From Sphingomonas palmae (GTDB lineage: Bacteria; Pseudomonadota; Alphaproteobacteria; Sphingomonadales; Sphingomonadaceae), in NCBI RefSeq assembly GCF_900109565.1, contig NZ_FNZZ01000008.1, positions 48,352 through 112,351 of the forward strand: a stretch of DNA of 64,000 bases, in the 5' to 3' direction. The first letter of the stretch is position 1. Each line of letters starts with the position of its first letter. Below the pieces are notes generated by a model that worked only from the letters and a program-made list of their open reading frames with translations, had not been told where the DNA came from and ran no database searches. This document shows positions 21,154 to 30,992 of this stretch, piece after piece. The position numbers were made by a program, and so were the translations under genes.

Positions 21154-23361
21154 ATGAACAATCTATCTTTCAGGCCCGCTCCCGCATCCGCGGGAGGAGC
21201 GTTCCCGGTTGAGGTGGAACTCGCCGATACGAACGCCAACAAGCGCTCGCTTATCGCCGACTATCTGTCGATCGCCAATCGGCGCAAATGGCTGATCCTG
21301 GGCACGACGGTCGGTTTCGTGCTCGCCGGGCTGCTGATCACCCTGTTCATGACGCCGCTTTACACGGCGTCGGCGACGATTGAGATCCAGCGCGAAACCA
21401 GCAACGTCGCCGAGGTAAAGGGCGAGGAGCGCACCCAGTCGAGCGTTGATGCCGAATTCTATGAAACGCAGTACGGGCTGCTGCGCTCGCGCGCACTCGC
21501 CGAGCGCGTAGCGCGAACCTTGCGACTGGGCGACGATCCGGCGTTCTTCGAAACCTTCGGCGTCACCGCCTCGGACGAGTGGTTTCAGAACGGCCGCGCG
21601 GTTCAGACGCCGGCGGTTCGCGAGGAACGTTTGAAAACGGCAGGCGGACTGCTGCTCAAGAATATCAAGATCGAGCCCGAACGATTGTCGCGCCTGGTGG
21701 AGGTGAGCTTCACCAGCCCCGATCCGCAACTATCCAAGCGCGTTGTCGATGGCTGGTCGGAGAACTTCGTTCAAACCACGCTTGAGCGTCGCTACGCGGC
21801 GACATCCTACGCACGCAAATTCCTTGAAGACCGACTTCAGCAACTGCGCGTTCGCATCGACCAATCGGAACGCGCGCTCGTTGGCTATGCCGCCAATCAG
21901 AATATCGTCAACATTCCGGGCAACAGCGGCACGCAGGGCGAAAGCACCGGCGAACGGTCGCTCGTCGCGGACGATCTGGTCAACCTGAACCGCGAGCTGG
22001 CCACCGCAACTGCGGACCGCGTTCAAGCCGAGAGCCGGCTGGCGGGCAACAGCAACGTCAAGGAAGCGCTGGACAATTCCACCACCAACACGTTGCGGGC
22101 GCGTCGTGCCGAACTGAACGCTGATTATGCGCGCATGCTTCAGCAATTCGCTCCCGATTATCCACCGGCGAAGGCGCTGCGCGCCCAGATAGCGTCGATC
22201 GATGCTGCGCTGCGCGGTGAAACCGGGCGCGTCACGGACGTGCTGCGCCAGAATTACGACGCTGCGGTCACGCGCGAGAATGCGCTGGCAGCACAGGTCA
22301 AGCAACTGACCGGGCGCGTGCTCGATTTCCGTCGTCGCAGCATCCAGTACAACATCCTGCAGCGCGAGGTGGACACCAACCGCCAGCTCTACGACGCGCT
22401 GCTCCAGCGCTACAAGGAAATCGGCGTCGCAGGCGGCGTCGGCGTCAACAATATTTCGGTGGTCGACGAGGCTGAGGTGCCCGGCGCTCCTTCGAGCCCG
22501 CGCTTGTTCTTCAACCTGGCGCTGGCGCTGCTCGCTGGGCTGGTTGCGGGATGTGGTATAGCGCTGTTGCTCGAGCAGATCGACGAGGGTATCACCGATC
22601 CAATCGACGTGGAGCCGCTGCTCGGCATGCCGCTGATCGGCGTGACGCCGCAGTTAAGCAACATTGAACCGCTCGACGCGCTACAGGATTCTAAGTCGGC
22701 ATTGACCGAGGCTTACGCCTCCATCGCCGCGAACCTGGGTTTCGCCACGTCGCACGGTGTGCCGCGCAGCTTGGCGGTGACGAGCGCGCGTCCGGCCGAG
22801 GGCAAGAGCTCGACCAGCTACGCGCTGGCGCGATCACTGGCGCGAATCAACCGGCGCGTGCTGCTGCTCGACGCCGACATGCGCTCACCCTCGGTTCATC
22901 ACCTGTTGCACCAGCCGCTCGGCAACGGGCTCAGCAACTATTTGGCCGGCGACGACGATCTCGGCACGTTGGTTCGTGCAACCGAGATCGATCGACTCTC
23001 GATCATGACCGCAGGCCCGCAGCCGCCCAGCACGCCCGAACTGCTGGCAGGCAATCGCCTGACCATTCTGCTCGAACAGCTGGCAACCGAGTTCGACCAC
23101 GTGGTGCTAGACCTTCCTCCGGTGATGGGGCTGGCAGACGCGCCGCTGATCGCGAGCAAGGTGGAGGGGACGCTGATTGTCACCGCCGCGCACAGCACGC
23201 ACAAGAACGTTGCGCGGCTGGCGGTTGGTCGCCTTCGCAGCGCGCACGCGCACCTACTGGGCGCAGTGCTGTCGATGTTCGACTCCCGTCAGGCCAGCTA
23301 CGGCTACGGTTATGGCTATGGCTATGGCGAGGGTTACGGCTACGGCGACAAAGCCAAATAG
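21154..23361 (+). CDS. Polysaccharide co-polymerase/BY tyrosine autokinase fusion
   Basis: 735 residues, inner membrane. Wzz domain with TM1 around residues 48-70 (WLILGTTVGFVLAGLLITLF), long coiled-coil periplasmic part, TM2 around residues 450-475, then a cytoplasmic kinase: Walker A PAEGKSS about residues 547-553, Walker A' LLLDADMRS near 569-577, Walker B VVLDLPP near 650. The tail holds seven tyrosines in alternating Tyr-Gly, the autophosphorylation cluster. It controls chain length and export by phosphorylation cycling. The Tyr tail is encoded by repeated GGCTAT/GGCTAC hexamers. Confidence 0.94.
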   Translation: MNNLSFRPAPASAGGAFPVEVELADTNANKRSLIADYLSIANRRKWLILGTTVGFVLAGLLITLFMTPLYTASATIEIQRETSNVAEVKGEERTQSSVDAEFYETQYGLLRSRALAERVARTLRLGDDPAFFETFGVTASDEWFQNGRAVQTPAVREERLKTAGGLLLKNIKIEPERLSRLVEVSFTSPDPQLSKRVVDGWSENFVQTTLERRYAATSYARKFLEDRLQQLRVRIDQSERALVGYAANQNIVNIPGNSGTQGESTGERSLVADDLVNLNRELATATADRVQAESRLAGNSNVKEALDNSTTNTLRARRAELNADYARMLQQFAPDYPPAKALRAQIASIDAALRGETGRVTDVLRQNYDAAVTRENALAAQVKQLTGRVLDFRRRSIQYNILQREVDTNRQLYDALLQRYKEIGVAGGVGVNNISVVDEAEVPGAPSSPRLFFNLALALLAGLVAGCGIALLLEQIDEGITDPIDVEPLLGMPLIGVTPQLSNIEPLDALQDSKSALTEAYASIAANLGFATSHGVPRSLAVTSARPAEGKSSTSYALARSLARINRRVLLLDADMRSPSVHHLLHQPLGNGLSNYLAGDDDLGTLVRATEIDRLSIMTAGPQPPSTPELLAGNRLTILLEQLATEFDHVVLDLPPVMGLADAPLIASKVEGTLIVTAAHSTHKNVARLAVGRLRSAHAHLLGAVLSMFDSRQASYGYGYGYGYGEGYGYGDKAK

Positions 23362-23440
23362 GAGCAGGAACACGGCAGGCGGCGACCACACGCACGCGTC
23401 CGCCTGCGTCTCGCCCCGCAGCGCATCAGGAACACCGATC

Positions 23441-24325
23441 ATGCAGACCACACGCCCGCAGTTCGCCAGTTTCTGGCGCGGCACGCTGTCACCCTTCGAA
23501 CAGGCCTGCCTGCGTTCCTTCGTGAACGACGGCAACCACATCACCTTGTACAGCTACGAACCGCTGGCCGGCGTGCCCGACGGTGTTGCCACGGCCGACG
23601 CGCGCGACATCGCGCCGGAGGCGTCGGCAGGCCGTTTCCTCTACAAGGGTAAAGCCGACCTCAGTCATTTCTCCGACTACTTCCGCTACAATCTATCGAT
23701 GAAGAGCGACAGCATCTGGATCGACACCGATCTGCTGCTGGTCGCACCCTTCCCTACAGACCTCCCCGCCACGATCGTTGCGAAGGAGAGCGACACGCTG
23801 ATCTGCCCGGCAATACTGCGGCTGGAACGCGGTGACCCCCGGCTGCCGCAACTGGTCGCCGCAACCGAGGGCAAGATGGATCGTAATCTGGTTTGGGCGG
23901 AAACCGGCCCCAAGCTGATGACCACGGTGTTCGACGGCGATGCGATCATGCGCCAGGCGCTGCCACCGCAAATGTTCTTTCCGATCCCGCATGAGGAATT
24001 TTGGCGCGCCTTCGTACCGGCGGAACGCGACTGGTGCGAGCGCACCACGCAGGGCGCTGTGGGTGTGCACCTGTGGAACAACATCGTCACGGCGCTGGGA
24101 TATTGGAAGGCGCTGGCACCGCCCGTCGGATCATACCTCCATCACCGCTTCGAGCAGGATGGCTCGCTTGATCTCTTCGCGGGCTGCTACCCGGCGAATG
24201 TCATGGAACGGATGGTGGAGAATTACCGCTTCCGCCTGAACGGAGGGGGCGTAGGATTCGGCGCGATCGTGCGGCAGGCACTACCCAGCATCAAGCGCTC
24301 ATGGCGGTACCGCTTCGGCGATTGA
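23441..24325 (+). CDS. Glycosyltransferase with DXD motif (GT32-like)
   Basis: 294 residues from ATG at 23441; upstream open frame overlaps the kinase tail and is not used. Opening FASFWRGTLSPFEQACLRSF and SDYFRYNL..SIWIDTDLLL are characteristic of the sugar-binding DXD family; the motif is D95-T96-D97. A later GVHLWNN block supports this. Cytosolic transferase adding one sugar to the lipid-linked unit; donor and acceptor unknown. Last gene of the plus-strand wzy-wza-wzc run. Confidence 0.82.
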   Translation: MQTTRPQFASFWRGTLSPFEQACLRSFVNDGNHITLYSYEPLAGVPDGVATADARDIAPEASAGRFLYKGKADLSHFSDYFRYNLSMKSDSIWIDTDLLLVAPFPTDLPATIVAKESDTLICPAILRLERGDPRLPQLVAATEGKMDRNLVWAETGPKLMTTVFDGDAIMRQALPPQMFFPIPHEEFWRAFVPAERDWCERTTQGAVGVHLWNNIVTALGYWKALAPPVGSYLHHRFEQDGSLDLFAGCYPANVMERMVENYRFRLNGGGVGFGAIVRQALPSIKRSWRYRFGD

Positions 24326-24384
24326 CGTAGCATCCGGTCGATGGGGCGGAGCCGAGGCTTGGCGGCTCCATCCCCAATGTCGGG

Positions 24385-25344
24385 CTACAGCAATCGCAGG
24401 TGCGTCTTAGCGATAATCCGGTCGAGGTCGGCCGGCGTGTCGACCGGCTCCATTTCCGCTGGATTGGAGAAAAAGGCCGGGGCCGCGATCTTGGTCCAGG
24501 TGAAGCCGGCGTGTTCGGCGACAAACAGGATCAGGCGCTCGATCGCGTGCTGATTGGTCCAGATCGTCTGACCCTTTTCCGGCGGAAAATCGTCAAAGGT
24601 CAGATCGGCGTCGATCAACGGTTTCAACGCTGCTCCCCGCGTCCAGAACATCGAGCCCGAAGGAAAATCGAGCACGTGCTGGTCGGTCAGCGCGATCCCC
24701 ATCCGCTTGGCGAGTGGTTGCCCGAAGCGGAAATTGCCGTCCCAGTGCAGGCAATCGCGCACGCCTTCGAAATGCTGGCACATGACGACGCCCATGTCGG
24801 GATGGCGATTGAACAGATCCACCACCGAACGCACGATGTCAGGTGTTCCCGCCAGCGTCCCGGCCAGCGTGTCCCGCCACGCATCGCCGATCGTCCCGGT
24901 CAGCGTTTTCTTGCCCTGCAAGATCAGCACCAGCTCGTAGCGCGCGTAAACGTCGCACAGCGTCACGAATTTCGGCGCGATATCGCGGCCGCGATTAGGC
25001 GCGATCCTAACCTCCACCTGCCCACCGAACCAATCGGCGAACTCGCGCTCGATCGCCGCCTTCTTGGCTTCGGTGTCGGTGGTGATGAAGACATCGGCCG
25101 GAAAAGGCACGTTGTTCATGTACCCGCGCATCAGCGGCGCCAGGTCGTCGTAGAACAGGTGACAAACGATCGCGATACCGCGCGCGGGCGCGGTGACGCC
25201 GCTCAGGTCATAGCCGAACGGAACGATGGCGCTGACGTCGGGTACGTCGCTGGGGCGTGGGCGCCCCTTCGGGCCTGCCAACAGCTTGCGGAAAGTGCGC
25301 AGCGTGAAGGAGCGTGCCTTTCGCACCAGTATCGCAGGAGTCAC
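24385..25344 (-). CDS. Rhamnan synthesis F family protein
   Basis: 319 residues. The RgpF-type domain is recognisable from AIVCHLFYDDL, DVFITTDTEAKKAAIE, RIAPNRGRDIAPKF, LILQGKKT, HWDGNFRFG and FPSGSMFWTRGAALKPL. Members of this family take part in rhamnose-containing polysaccharide synthesis, which fits the rml operon in the same locus. A single RgpF-like domain is present without an attached GT domain. Probably cytosolic or membrane-associated. Seventy-three bases upstream on the same strand lies a GT2 gene. Confidence 0.85.
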   Translation of the reverse strand: MTPAILVRKARSFTLRTFRKLLAGPKGRPRPSDVPDVSAIVPFGYDLSGVTAPARGIAIVCHLFYDDLAPLMRGYMNNVPFPADVFITTDTEAKKAAIEREFADWFGGQVEVRIAPNRGRDIAPKFVTLCDVYARYELVLILQGKKTLTGTIGDAWRDTLAGTLAGTPDIVRSVVDLFNRHPDMGVVMCQHFEGVRDCLHWDGNFRFGQPLAKRMGIALTDQHVLDFPSGSMFWTRGAALKPLIDADLTFDDFPPEKGQTIWTNQHAIERLILFVAEHAGFTWTKIAAPAFFSNPAEMEPVDTPADLDRIIAKTHLRLL

Positions 25345-25417
25345 GGATTATTCCTGTTGAAAGATAGCTCGGTTCGAGCGAGCTGTAGCGCCCGGATCGT
25401 CGGCAGGGTTAAGAACA

Positions 25418-26449
25418 TCATGCGTGATGGCCCCAGCCCGTGACGCCCAAGGCGAAATCCTTGGCTGCCGAGAATAGTCGCGTCCGCGGCGCTATATCGT
25501 CGCCGCCCCGTAATTGCTGCAGCCGAACCCAGGCGCGCAATCGTTCAACCAGCGTGTCACCGCCATGCAGGCCGGCGCGCAACGCGAATCGGTCTCGCCG
25601 CTCGCGGTAGCGCACGGCCGCGGCTTCGGCGCGGCTACCCAGCTCACCCTGGTTGGTGCGTGCCATTTCGTCGAACAACGCGGCCAGGTGACCAAAGAAG
25701 ATCACGCGCTCGTGATAGCTCCCCAACGGCACCGTGGTCGCGGTGCGCCACCGCGCCCGCAGCCCTGGCGTCACCATGCCGCACGCATTGCCGCCGTGCT
25801 GCCGGTACAGGATCAATGGCTGCGCGATGTGCGACACGCGCCCGATCGCTGCCGCGACGATGTAGAGCCAGGTGTCGTGCGACAATGGCCGGTTCGCCTC
25901 CGGATGGCGCGGGCGCTGGACGCGCGGCACCAGCGTCACCAGTTCGCGGCGAAACAGCATGGTGTTGCCCCACCCTGCCCAAGGATCGAGTTCCAGCGGC
26001 TGCCACACCCGGTCGGCAACGATCCCCTGATTCCATAGTTCGGTCGGCACCAGATCGCCGTCGGTCATCATCAGCTGGTGCAGCGACATCAAGCTATCGT
26101 CGGCCAGCAGCCGTCGCGCACCAACCTCGAGCTTGTCGAGCGTCCATACGTCGTCCTGGTCAACGAATGCGATCAAGGGGCTGGTGCAATGCTCGGCCGC
26201 GAACAGGAAGTTGTCGGAAAAGCCCAATCGCTCGGTCTTGTCCAAAATTCGGACGGGAAAGGACACCTGCGCGGCAAAGGCCCGGATGATCGTCAGCGTG
26301 TCGTCGCTCGACCCGTCATCGCTGACCACCAGCTCGGCGGGGCGCAGTGTCTGCGCGGTAATACTGGCGAGCTGTTCACCGAGGAAGCGTGCGCCGTTGT
26401 ACGTCGCCATCGCGACCGATACGCTGGGAAGATCGTGTAACTGCTGCAC
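25418..26449 (-). CDS. Glycosyltransferase family 2 (rhamnosyltransferase-like)
   Basis: 343 residues. GT-A fold with SVAMATYNGARFLGEQLASI, VVSDDGSSDDTL (nucleotide/metal Asp), FVDQDDVWTLDK and a later GWGNTMLFRRELV acceptor region. The FVDQDDVW block is common in rhamnosyltransferases of O-antigen clusters. Cytosolic, transfers a sugar from a nucleotide donor; dTDP-rhamnose is a reasonable guess. No second domain. Confidence 0.87.
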   Translation of the reverse strand: MQQLHDLPSVSVAMATYNGARFLGEQLASITAQTLRPAELVVSDDGSSDDTLTIIRAFAAQVSFPVRILDKTERLGFSDNFLFAAEHCTSPLIAFVDQDDVWTLDKLEVGARRLLADDSLMSLHQLMMTDGDLVPTELWNQGIVADRVWQPLELDPWAGWGNTMLFRRELVTLVPRVQRPRHPEANRPLSHDTWLYIVAAAIGRVSHIAQPLILYRQHGGNACGMVTPGLRARWRTATTVPLGSYHERVIFFGHLAALFDEMARTNQGELGSRAEAAAVRYRERRDRFALRAGLHGGDTLVERLRAWVRLQQLRGGDDIAPRTRLFSAAKDFALGVTGWGHHA

Positions 26450-26516
26450 GACCGCGTGCGCTACCCGTCAGCGGGGCAACTGGCTAGTCACGATGTGACG
26501 ACCAGCGCGTCGGTCG

Positions 26517-27473
26517 CTATTCCGCCCGCATCGGTGGCGATGATCTGCTGGGCCGCTTGGCTGGATCGCCCAGCACGCCGTCGCGCGGGTAGATGCCCAG
26601 CAGCTTGCCCAAGCGCCGCTGCACCCCGCTCAGGCGATGGTGGAGCCGCGATCCCGAGAGTAGAAAGGGACGCAGCGTAATGACGTGCGCCCAGCGTGGT
26701 CGCAGGGCGCGTGCATATTTGGCGGTGATCGCATCGCGCGACCGATCGTAGCTGGCATCCAGCGTCCCCCTGCTGTTGTGGCGCAGGAAGAAGTCGATAA
26801 CGTAGCTGTTCCAGCCCAGGATGTCGGCGACCGTGCACAGGTCGATGGCGTAATGGTGGAACCCCGACAGGTCGCGCGACACCGCCAGGTTCGCTCCGCG
26901 GCGCACCAGCAGGAAGTTCTCGTCGAGCGATACTACGCGAACGGGAAATGGCGTGCCTAGCACATCGCGATCGTTGGCCGGGTGCGACAAGTTCAACACC
27001 GGCCAACCTTCCGCAGTGTAGCCGGCGTTGCCGCATACGCCCCAGTGCGGATCGATCTGGTCGAGCTCGGCTAATTGCCGTTCCAGGTCCACGCGGCCGT
27101 GCTCGATCAGCACCACATCCTGGTGACAGATCAACACGTGCCGGCCCGCAGCCGCCTGGAGGAATTCGTTCAATGCGACATAACCGTCGGCCCGATTTCC
27201 CGCGGTGTTGTCCAGCACGATGAACTCGCAGCTTTGATGGTCGAACCCGCCTCGTGCGAACGACGCCATGCACCCGTCATATTCATCCCAGTTCGTCACC
27301 ATCGTGCAAATGGAGAAGACCGGTTGTGCACTGCCGCCCAAGCGCGTGACGATGCCTGCCGGGCCGACCCGTTCACCGCGGTGCATCGTTTCGGCTGTCA
27401 TGTGATCGTCCGCCTGTTGCAGCATGATGGGCGCGTTCCACCACTTCGCGTGCGCGTGCAATAAGTTTAACAT
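26517..27473 (-). CDS. Glycosyltransferase-like protein (GT2-related)
   Basis: 318 residues as drawn; Met at 27425 or 27401 are alternative starts because no good ribosome site precedes the first. FSICTMVTNWDEYDGCMASF, EFIVLDNTAGN and HVLICHQDVVL mark a GT-A domain where QDV replaces the usual DXD. The central RRGANLAVSRDLSGFHHYAID resembles acceptor loops of cyclic or O-antigen GTs. Sixty-seven bases upstream of the GT2 gene on the same strand. Substrate unknown. Confidence 0.7.
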   Translation of the reverse strand: MLNLLHAHAKWWNAPIMLQQADDHMTAETMHRGERVGPAGIVTRLGGSAQPVFSICTMVTNWDEYDGCMASFARGGFDHQSCEFIVLDNTAGNRADGYVALNEFLQAAAGRHVLICHQDVVLIEHGRVDLERQLAELDQIDPHWGVCGNAGYTAEGWPVLNLSHPANDRDVLGTPFPVRVVSLDENFLLVRRGANLAVSRDLSGFHHYAIDLCTVADILGWNSYVIDFFLRHNSRGTLDASYDRSRDAITAKYARALRPRWAHVITLRPFLLSGSRLHHRLSGVQRRLGKLLGIYPRDGVLGDPAKRPSRSSPPMRAE

Positions 27474-27537
27474 TTGCGGCTAGACCTGCGCTACCGCGCG
27501 CCCACGCAATCGCCGACATCGGGCGAGTGGAGCTTCC

Positions 27538-28965
27538 ATGTCAATACGTAAGTCGCTGCTATGGTCCTATGGCAGCCAGGCCATCACCTTCGTTGTCAGT
27601 TTCTCGACCTCGGTCGTCGTTGCCCGACTGCTGTCTCCGCGCGAAGTGGGCATCTATGCGCTGGCGGTCGCGGTATCGGCAGTGCTTGCCATTTTCATGG
27701 CGTTCAGCGTGCACACCTATCTGGTGCGCGAGGAACGGGTCGATCGCGCGCTGCTACGCAGCGTGTTCACCGTGAATGCAGTGCTGAGCATTGTGCTGGC
27801 GGGCGCGCTGTTCGGGATGGCGTTCGTTGAATCCGGTTATCTGGGACAGCCGGATGTGGGCGCGGTGTTGTTGCTGACCAGCATGGCGCCGTTGATCGCC
27901 ATCTTCGAATTCATTCCCACAGCGCTCAGCATGCGCGAAATGCGTTACAGCCTGATCTCGGCGGTGAACGTGGTGCGCGTGGTCGTCACCTCGGCCGTGA
28001 CGGTTACGCTCGCGCTCCGCGGTTATGGCGCAATCAGCCTAGCGATCGGCCCGCTGGTCGCAGGGGCGGTGTGTGCCACCATCTATACCGCGACACGCTG
28101 GCGCGATACGGTGTTTGCTCCGTCATTCGCCAATTTCCGCCCGATCATCGCCTTCGGTGTTCAGATGATCTCGATCAGCGGCGTCGCGCAGCTTGCTACG
28201 CGCGGCAGCGACCTGATCCTGGGGCGGCTAATCGGCCTCTCGGCGCTCGGACTGTACTCCCGTGCATCGAACATCCAGGCGCTGGTGTTCAGCAATGTCT
28301 ACGGTGCTGCAACCAACGTGATCTTCTCGCACATGTCGCGCGAACTGCACAATCGGGGAACGGTGCACGATACGTTCACCACCTCGATCCGCAACATCAT
28401 CGCCATCATGTGGCCGCTACTCATCGGACTGGCGATCCTGGCGCGACCGGTGGTCGTTACCCTCTACGGCGAGCGGTGGCTGGGCGCGGCGCTACCCTTG
28501 TCGCTGTTGATGGTATCCACCTTCGTCACCCTAGGGTTCGGAATGAACTGGGAGCTGTTCGTGCTGCGCAAGGAAACCGCGCGCCAGACCCGGTTCGAAA
28601 TGCTGCGGGCGATCGTCGGCACGTCCTTGTTCACCGTTGGCTGTTTCTTCGGCATTGCTTGGGCCGCGGCGTCGCGGATCGTTGAGGCAATAGTCGGTTA
28701 TTTTCTGTATCGCCCGCACATGGATCGCCTCGCTGGCACCCGGCCGGGGGAGCTGGAACGTATCTACGCCGAAGGCCTACTGCTGACGGGAGCCGCGACG
28801 ATCCCGGCGTTGCTCCTGATGCTATGGTACCGCTGGTCGCCGGCAACGCCGATGCTGCTGATCGCCGGAGCGATTGCGCTGGGTGTCGCGAACTGGACAG
28901 GACTGCTGGTCGCGCGTCGCCATCCACTGATTCTAGAAATCAGCCGCTTGTATACACGCCGGTAG
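27538..28965 (+). CDS. Wzx-type oligosaccharide flippase
   Basis: 475 residues, polytopic MATE/PST-family protein that flips undecaprenyl-linked repeat units across the inner membrane. N-terminus SLLWSYGSQAITFVVSFSTSVVVARLLSPREVGIYALAVAVSA is the classic opening, followed by about twelve to fourteen hydrophobic helices including GSDLILGRLIGLSALGLYSRA. It sits divergently next to the GT run and completes, with the polymerase and exporter, a Wzy-dependent pathway. Confidence 0.93.
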   Translation: MSIRKSLLWSYGSQAITFVVSFSTSVVVARLLSPREVGIYALAVAVSAVLAIFMAFSVHTYLVREERVDRALLRSVFTVNAVLSIVLAGALFGMAFVESGYLGQPDVGAVLLLTSMAPLIAIFEFIPTALSMREMRYSLISAVNVVRVVVTSAVTVTLALRGYGAISLAIGPLVAGAVCATIYTATRWRDTVFAPSFANFRPIIAFGVQMISISGVAQLATRGSDLILGRLIGLSALGLYSRASNIQALVFSNVYGAATNVIFSHMSRELHNRGTVHDTFTTSIRNIIAIMWPLLIGLAILARPVVVTLYGERWLGAALPLSLLMVSTFVTLGFGMNWELFVLRKETARQTRFEMLRAIVGTSLFTVGCFFGIAWAAASRIVEAIVGYFLYRPHMDRLAGTRPGELERIYAEGLLLTGAATIPALLLMLWYRWSPATPMLLIAGAIALGVANWTGLLVARRHPLILEISRLYTRR

Positions 28966-29007
28966 GCGGCGTAACGCGCGCATATCGCCCGGCGGGCGGC
29001 GCGTTTG

Positions 29008-29427
29008 TCATCGCTGCTGCCGGTCGCGCCGCTGCTGCTGGTCGCGTTCCAGCAACGCTGGAGTCATCGCGCAGCGAACTTCAATTTCTACTGTCACCTG
29101 GTAGCTGACGCCACCTTGCTCGTAAATGCAGAAACGATTGGTTGCGCTGGTCGTCTCACTGCGCAGTGCAGCGTTCGACGGGATCGGCGCGTCGGGGTCG
29201 ACGTAAGGTGCAGCGACCGGGCATTCCTGGCCTACGGCAAGCGTGACTGTGCGAGCGTCCAATGTATCATTGGGTACTGTCGGCGATCCAACATACGTAC
29301 AAATGCGCTGGTCACCACGGATCTCGTTTCCGATCAGCTGCGCACACGCGGGAGCGACTGTCATTCCACCGATAACCGCAGCAATGGTGATCGTGGGGCG
29401 CCACAGCCGCGTCGCACGGATAATCAT
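29008..29427 (-). CDS. Small secreted protein of unknown function
   Basis: 139 residues from Met at 29427 (a longer frame starts at 29475). Signal peptide MIIRATRLWRPTITIAAVIGG ending APACAQ. The mature part has four cysteines in pairs (RICTYVG, GQECPVAA, RFCIYEQGG, VRCAMTP) that could form two disulfides, and a glutamine/arginine-rich tail. I do not recognise a family. Position inside the polysaccharide locus is the only functional hint. GC is higher than in the next gene. Confidence 0.6.
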   Translation of the reverse strand: MIIRATRLWRPTITIAAVIGGMTVAPACAQLIGNEIRGDQRICTYVGSPTVPNDTLDARTVTLAVGQECPVAAPYVDPDAPIPSNAALRSETTSATNRFCIYEQGGVSYQVTVEIEVRCAMTPALLERDQQQRRDRQQR

Positions 29428-29841
29428 TCCGTCAAGGCTCCATGATTTACTACAATAAACTACCGTGAGGATCAATCATGCCTCAATCTATTCCAGGCAA
29501 TACATAGGCTTATCAATCGTCATGAGTATGCCATAATCAAGAAATGGCGCCAAGTGGTCTATATCCAAGGCAGTGACATCCATTAGGTAAACCTGATTTT
29601 ACCGCCAGCATAGTGGTACTCGTACGTCATCCATTTTAGGTTCATCAGCAACGTGGTGGAGTCACTGCCATATCCTTTCCTATTCGTTGTGTCTTGCGCC
29701 TCGCATCCGCACGGGCGCTGGCACGTGATCGCCCCGCTGTTCTCTCGTGCCTATGTGTCTATAAGGCCCTCAAAGCATTGTGAGGCGTTGCGATATCAAC
29801 TGTCTTCCACCCGACACGACTGCGGCGACCAGCTATGCAAA
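29428..29841. other. AT-rich intergenic region between divergent genes
   Basis: About 410 bases with clearly lower GC than the flanking locus. It separates the secreted-protein gene (minus) from the low-GC glycosyltransferase (plus) and presumably holds promoters for both. An open frame from 29653 joins the glycosyltransferase but lacks family similarity there. No repeat or operator stands out. Confidence 0.5.
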
Positions 29842-30954
29842 ATGAGTAAACAAATGTCTAGCACAAAGAATTGCGTGATTGCTCATGATTATCTCACCCA
29901 AAAAGGTGGGGCTGAACGCGTTACCCTTGATATGGTTAAGGCATTTAACCCAGAGTTAATAATTACATCAGTGTGGAATGAGAATAGTACTTTTAATGAG
30001 TTTATGGACTACAGTATAAAGGAAAGCTTTCTAAAGCACTTCAAGGTTTTCCGCCGTGATCCACGATTTGCGCTTCCTCTATTACCGTTTGCATGGCGCT
30101 TTATGAAGAAGATTGATAGTGGTGTTGTACTTTGTAGTTCTTCTGGATGGTCACATGCGATACGCACAAGCAGTAGAACGAAGAAGATAGTTTACTGCCA
30201 TAATCCTGCTAGGTGGATTTACCAGGATCAGGATTACTTTCTAAAAAGTGGAAAGCTCGTGAAGGCTTTGTGGGCCTTGGCGAAGAGGCCGCTGCGCTTT
30301 CTGGATAAGATAGCGGCGCGTTCGGCCGACTGCTACGTCGCAAACTCGACCTCAGTCGCAGCGCGTATCCGACACGCTTACGGCATTGAAGCACGGGTTG
30401 TGTTTCCGCCAGTATCGATTGATGTGCATGCGCCCCGGGAACCTGTAGTTGCCCTTGAACCTGGATATTTCCTTGTCGTGAGTCGATCCAGAGGATATAA
30501 GGGAACACAAACTATTATCGACGCATTTTGCCAATTACCCGATCATAGGCTAGTAATTATCGGCGGTGATAACTTTGGCAACTTTTCACCAAACATCAGG
30601 TCACTTGGGCACGTTTCGGATGCACAATTGCGTTGGCTATATGCCCATGCTGTAGCACTGGTGTCCTTGTCTCGTGAGGACTTTGGCCTCACTCCAATAG
30701 AGGCTAACGCGTTTGGGACGCCCGCGCTGGTACTCAGGGCTGGCGGATTCTTGGATACAACACAAGAAGGGACGAGCGGCTTATTCGTTGACGAAGCAAC
30801 CGTGCCAGCGCTGGTAAGAGCCGTGGCGGATTTCCCCGATCACTGGGACAAGAAACGGATCGCCGCAAATGCCGAGCGCTTTTCCTTAAACGCATTTACC
30901 GCCAATCTTTCTGCGATCATCGATGACGTGATCGGGCGCAAAGGTTCAACGTAA
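29842..30954 (+). CDS. Glycosyltransferase family 4
   Basis: 370 residues from ATG at 29842, or 366 from 29854. GT-B fold: opening NCVIAHDYLTQKGGAERVTLDMV, central CHNPARWIYQDQDYF, and C-terminal donor site LVSLSREDFGLTPIEANAFGTPAL with the Glu-x7-Glu pattern and GGFLDTTQEGTSGLF. Resembles mannosyl/rhamnosyltransferases such as WbaZ/WbpY. The first half of the gene has low GC and AT-ending codons, unlike its neighbours, suggesting recent replacement or transfer. Function in adding a sugar to the repeat unit is inferred. Confidence 0.9.
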   Translation: MSKQMSSTKNCVIAHDYLTQKGGAERVTLDMVKAFNPELIITSVWNENSTFNEFMDYSIKESFLKHFKVFRRDPRFALPLLPFAWRFMKKIDSGVVLCSSSGWSHAIRTSSRTKKIVYCHNPARWIYQDQDYFLKSGKLVKALWALAKRPLRFLDKIAARSADCYVANSTSVAARIRHAYGIEARVVFPPVSIDVHAPREPVVALEPGYFLVVSRSRGYKGTQTIIDAFCQLPDHRLVIIGGDNFGNFSPNIRSLGHVSDAQLRWLYAHAVALVSLSREDFGLTPIEANAFGTPALVLRAGGFLDTTQEGTSGLFVDEATVPALVRAVADFPDHWDKKRIAANAERFSLNAFTANLSAIIDDVIGRKGST

Positions 30955-30992
30955 ATTCGATCGCTATCCGACGCTGATACCGCTGCCGGCAC

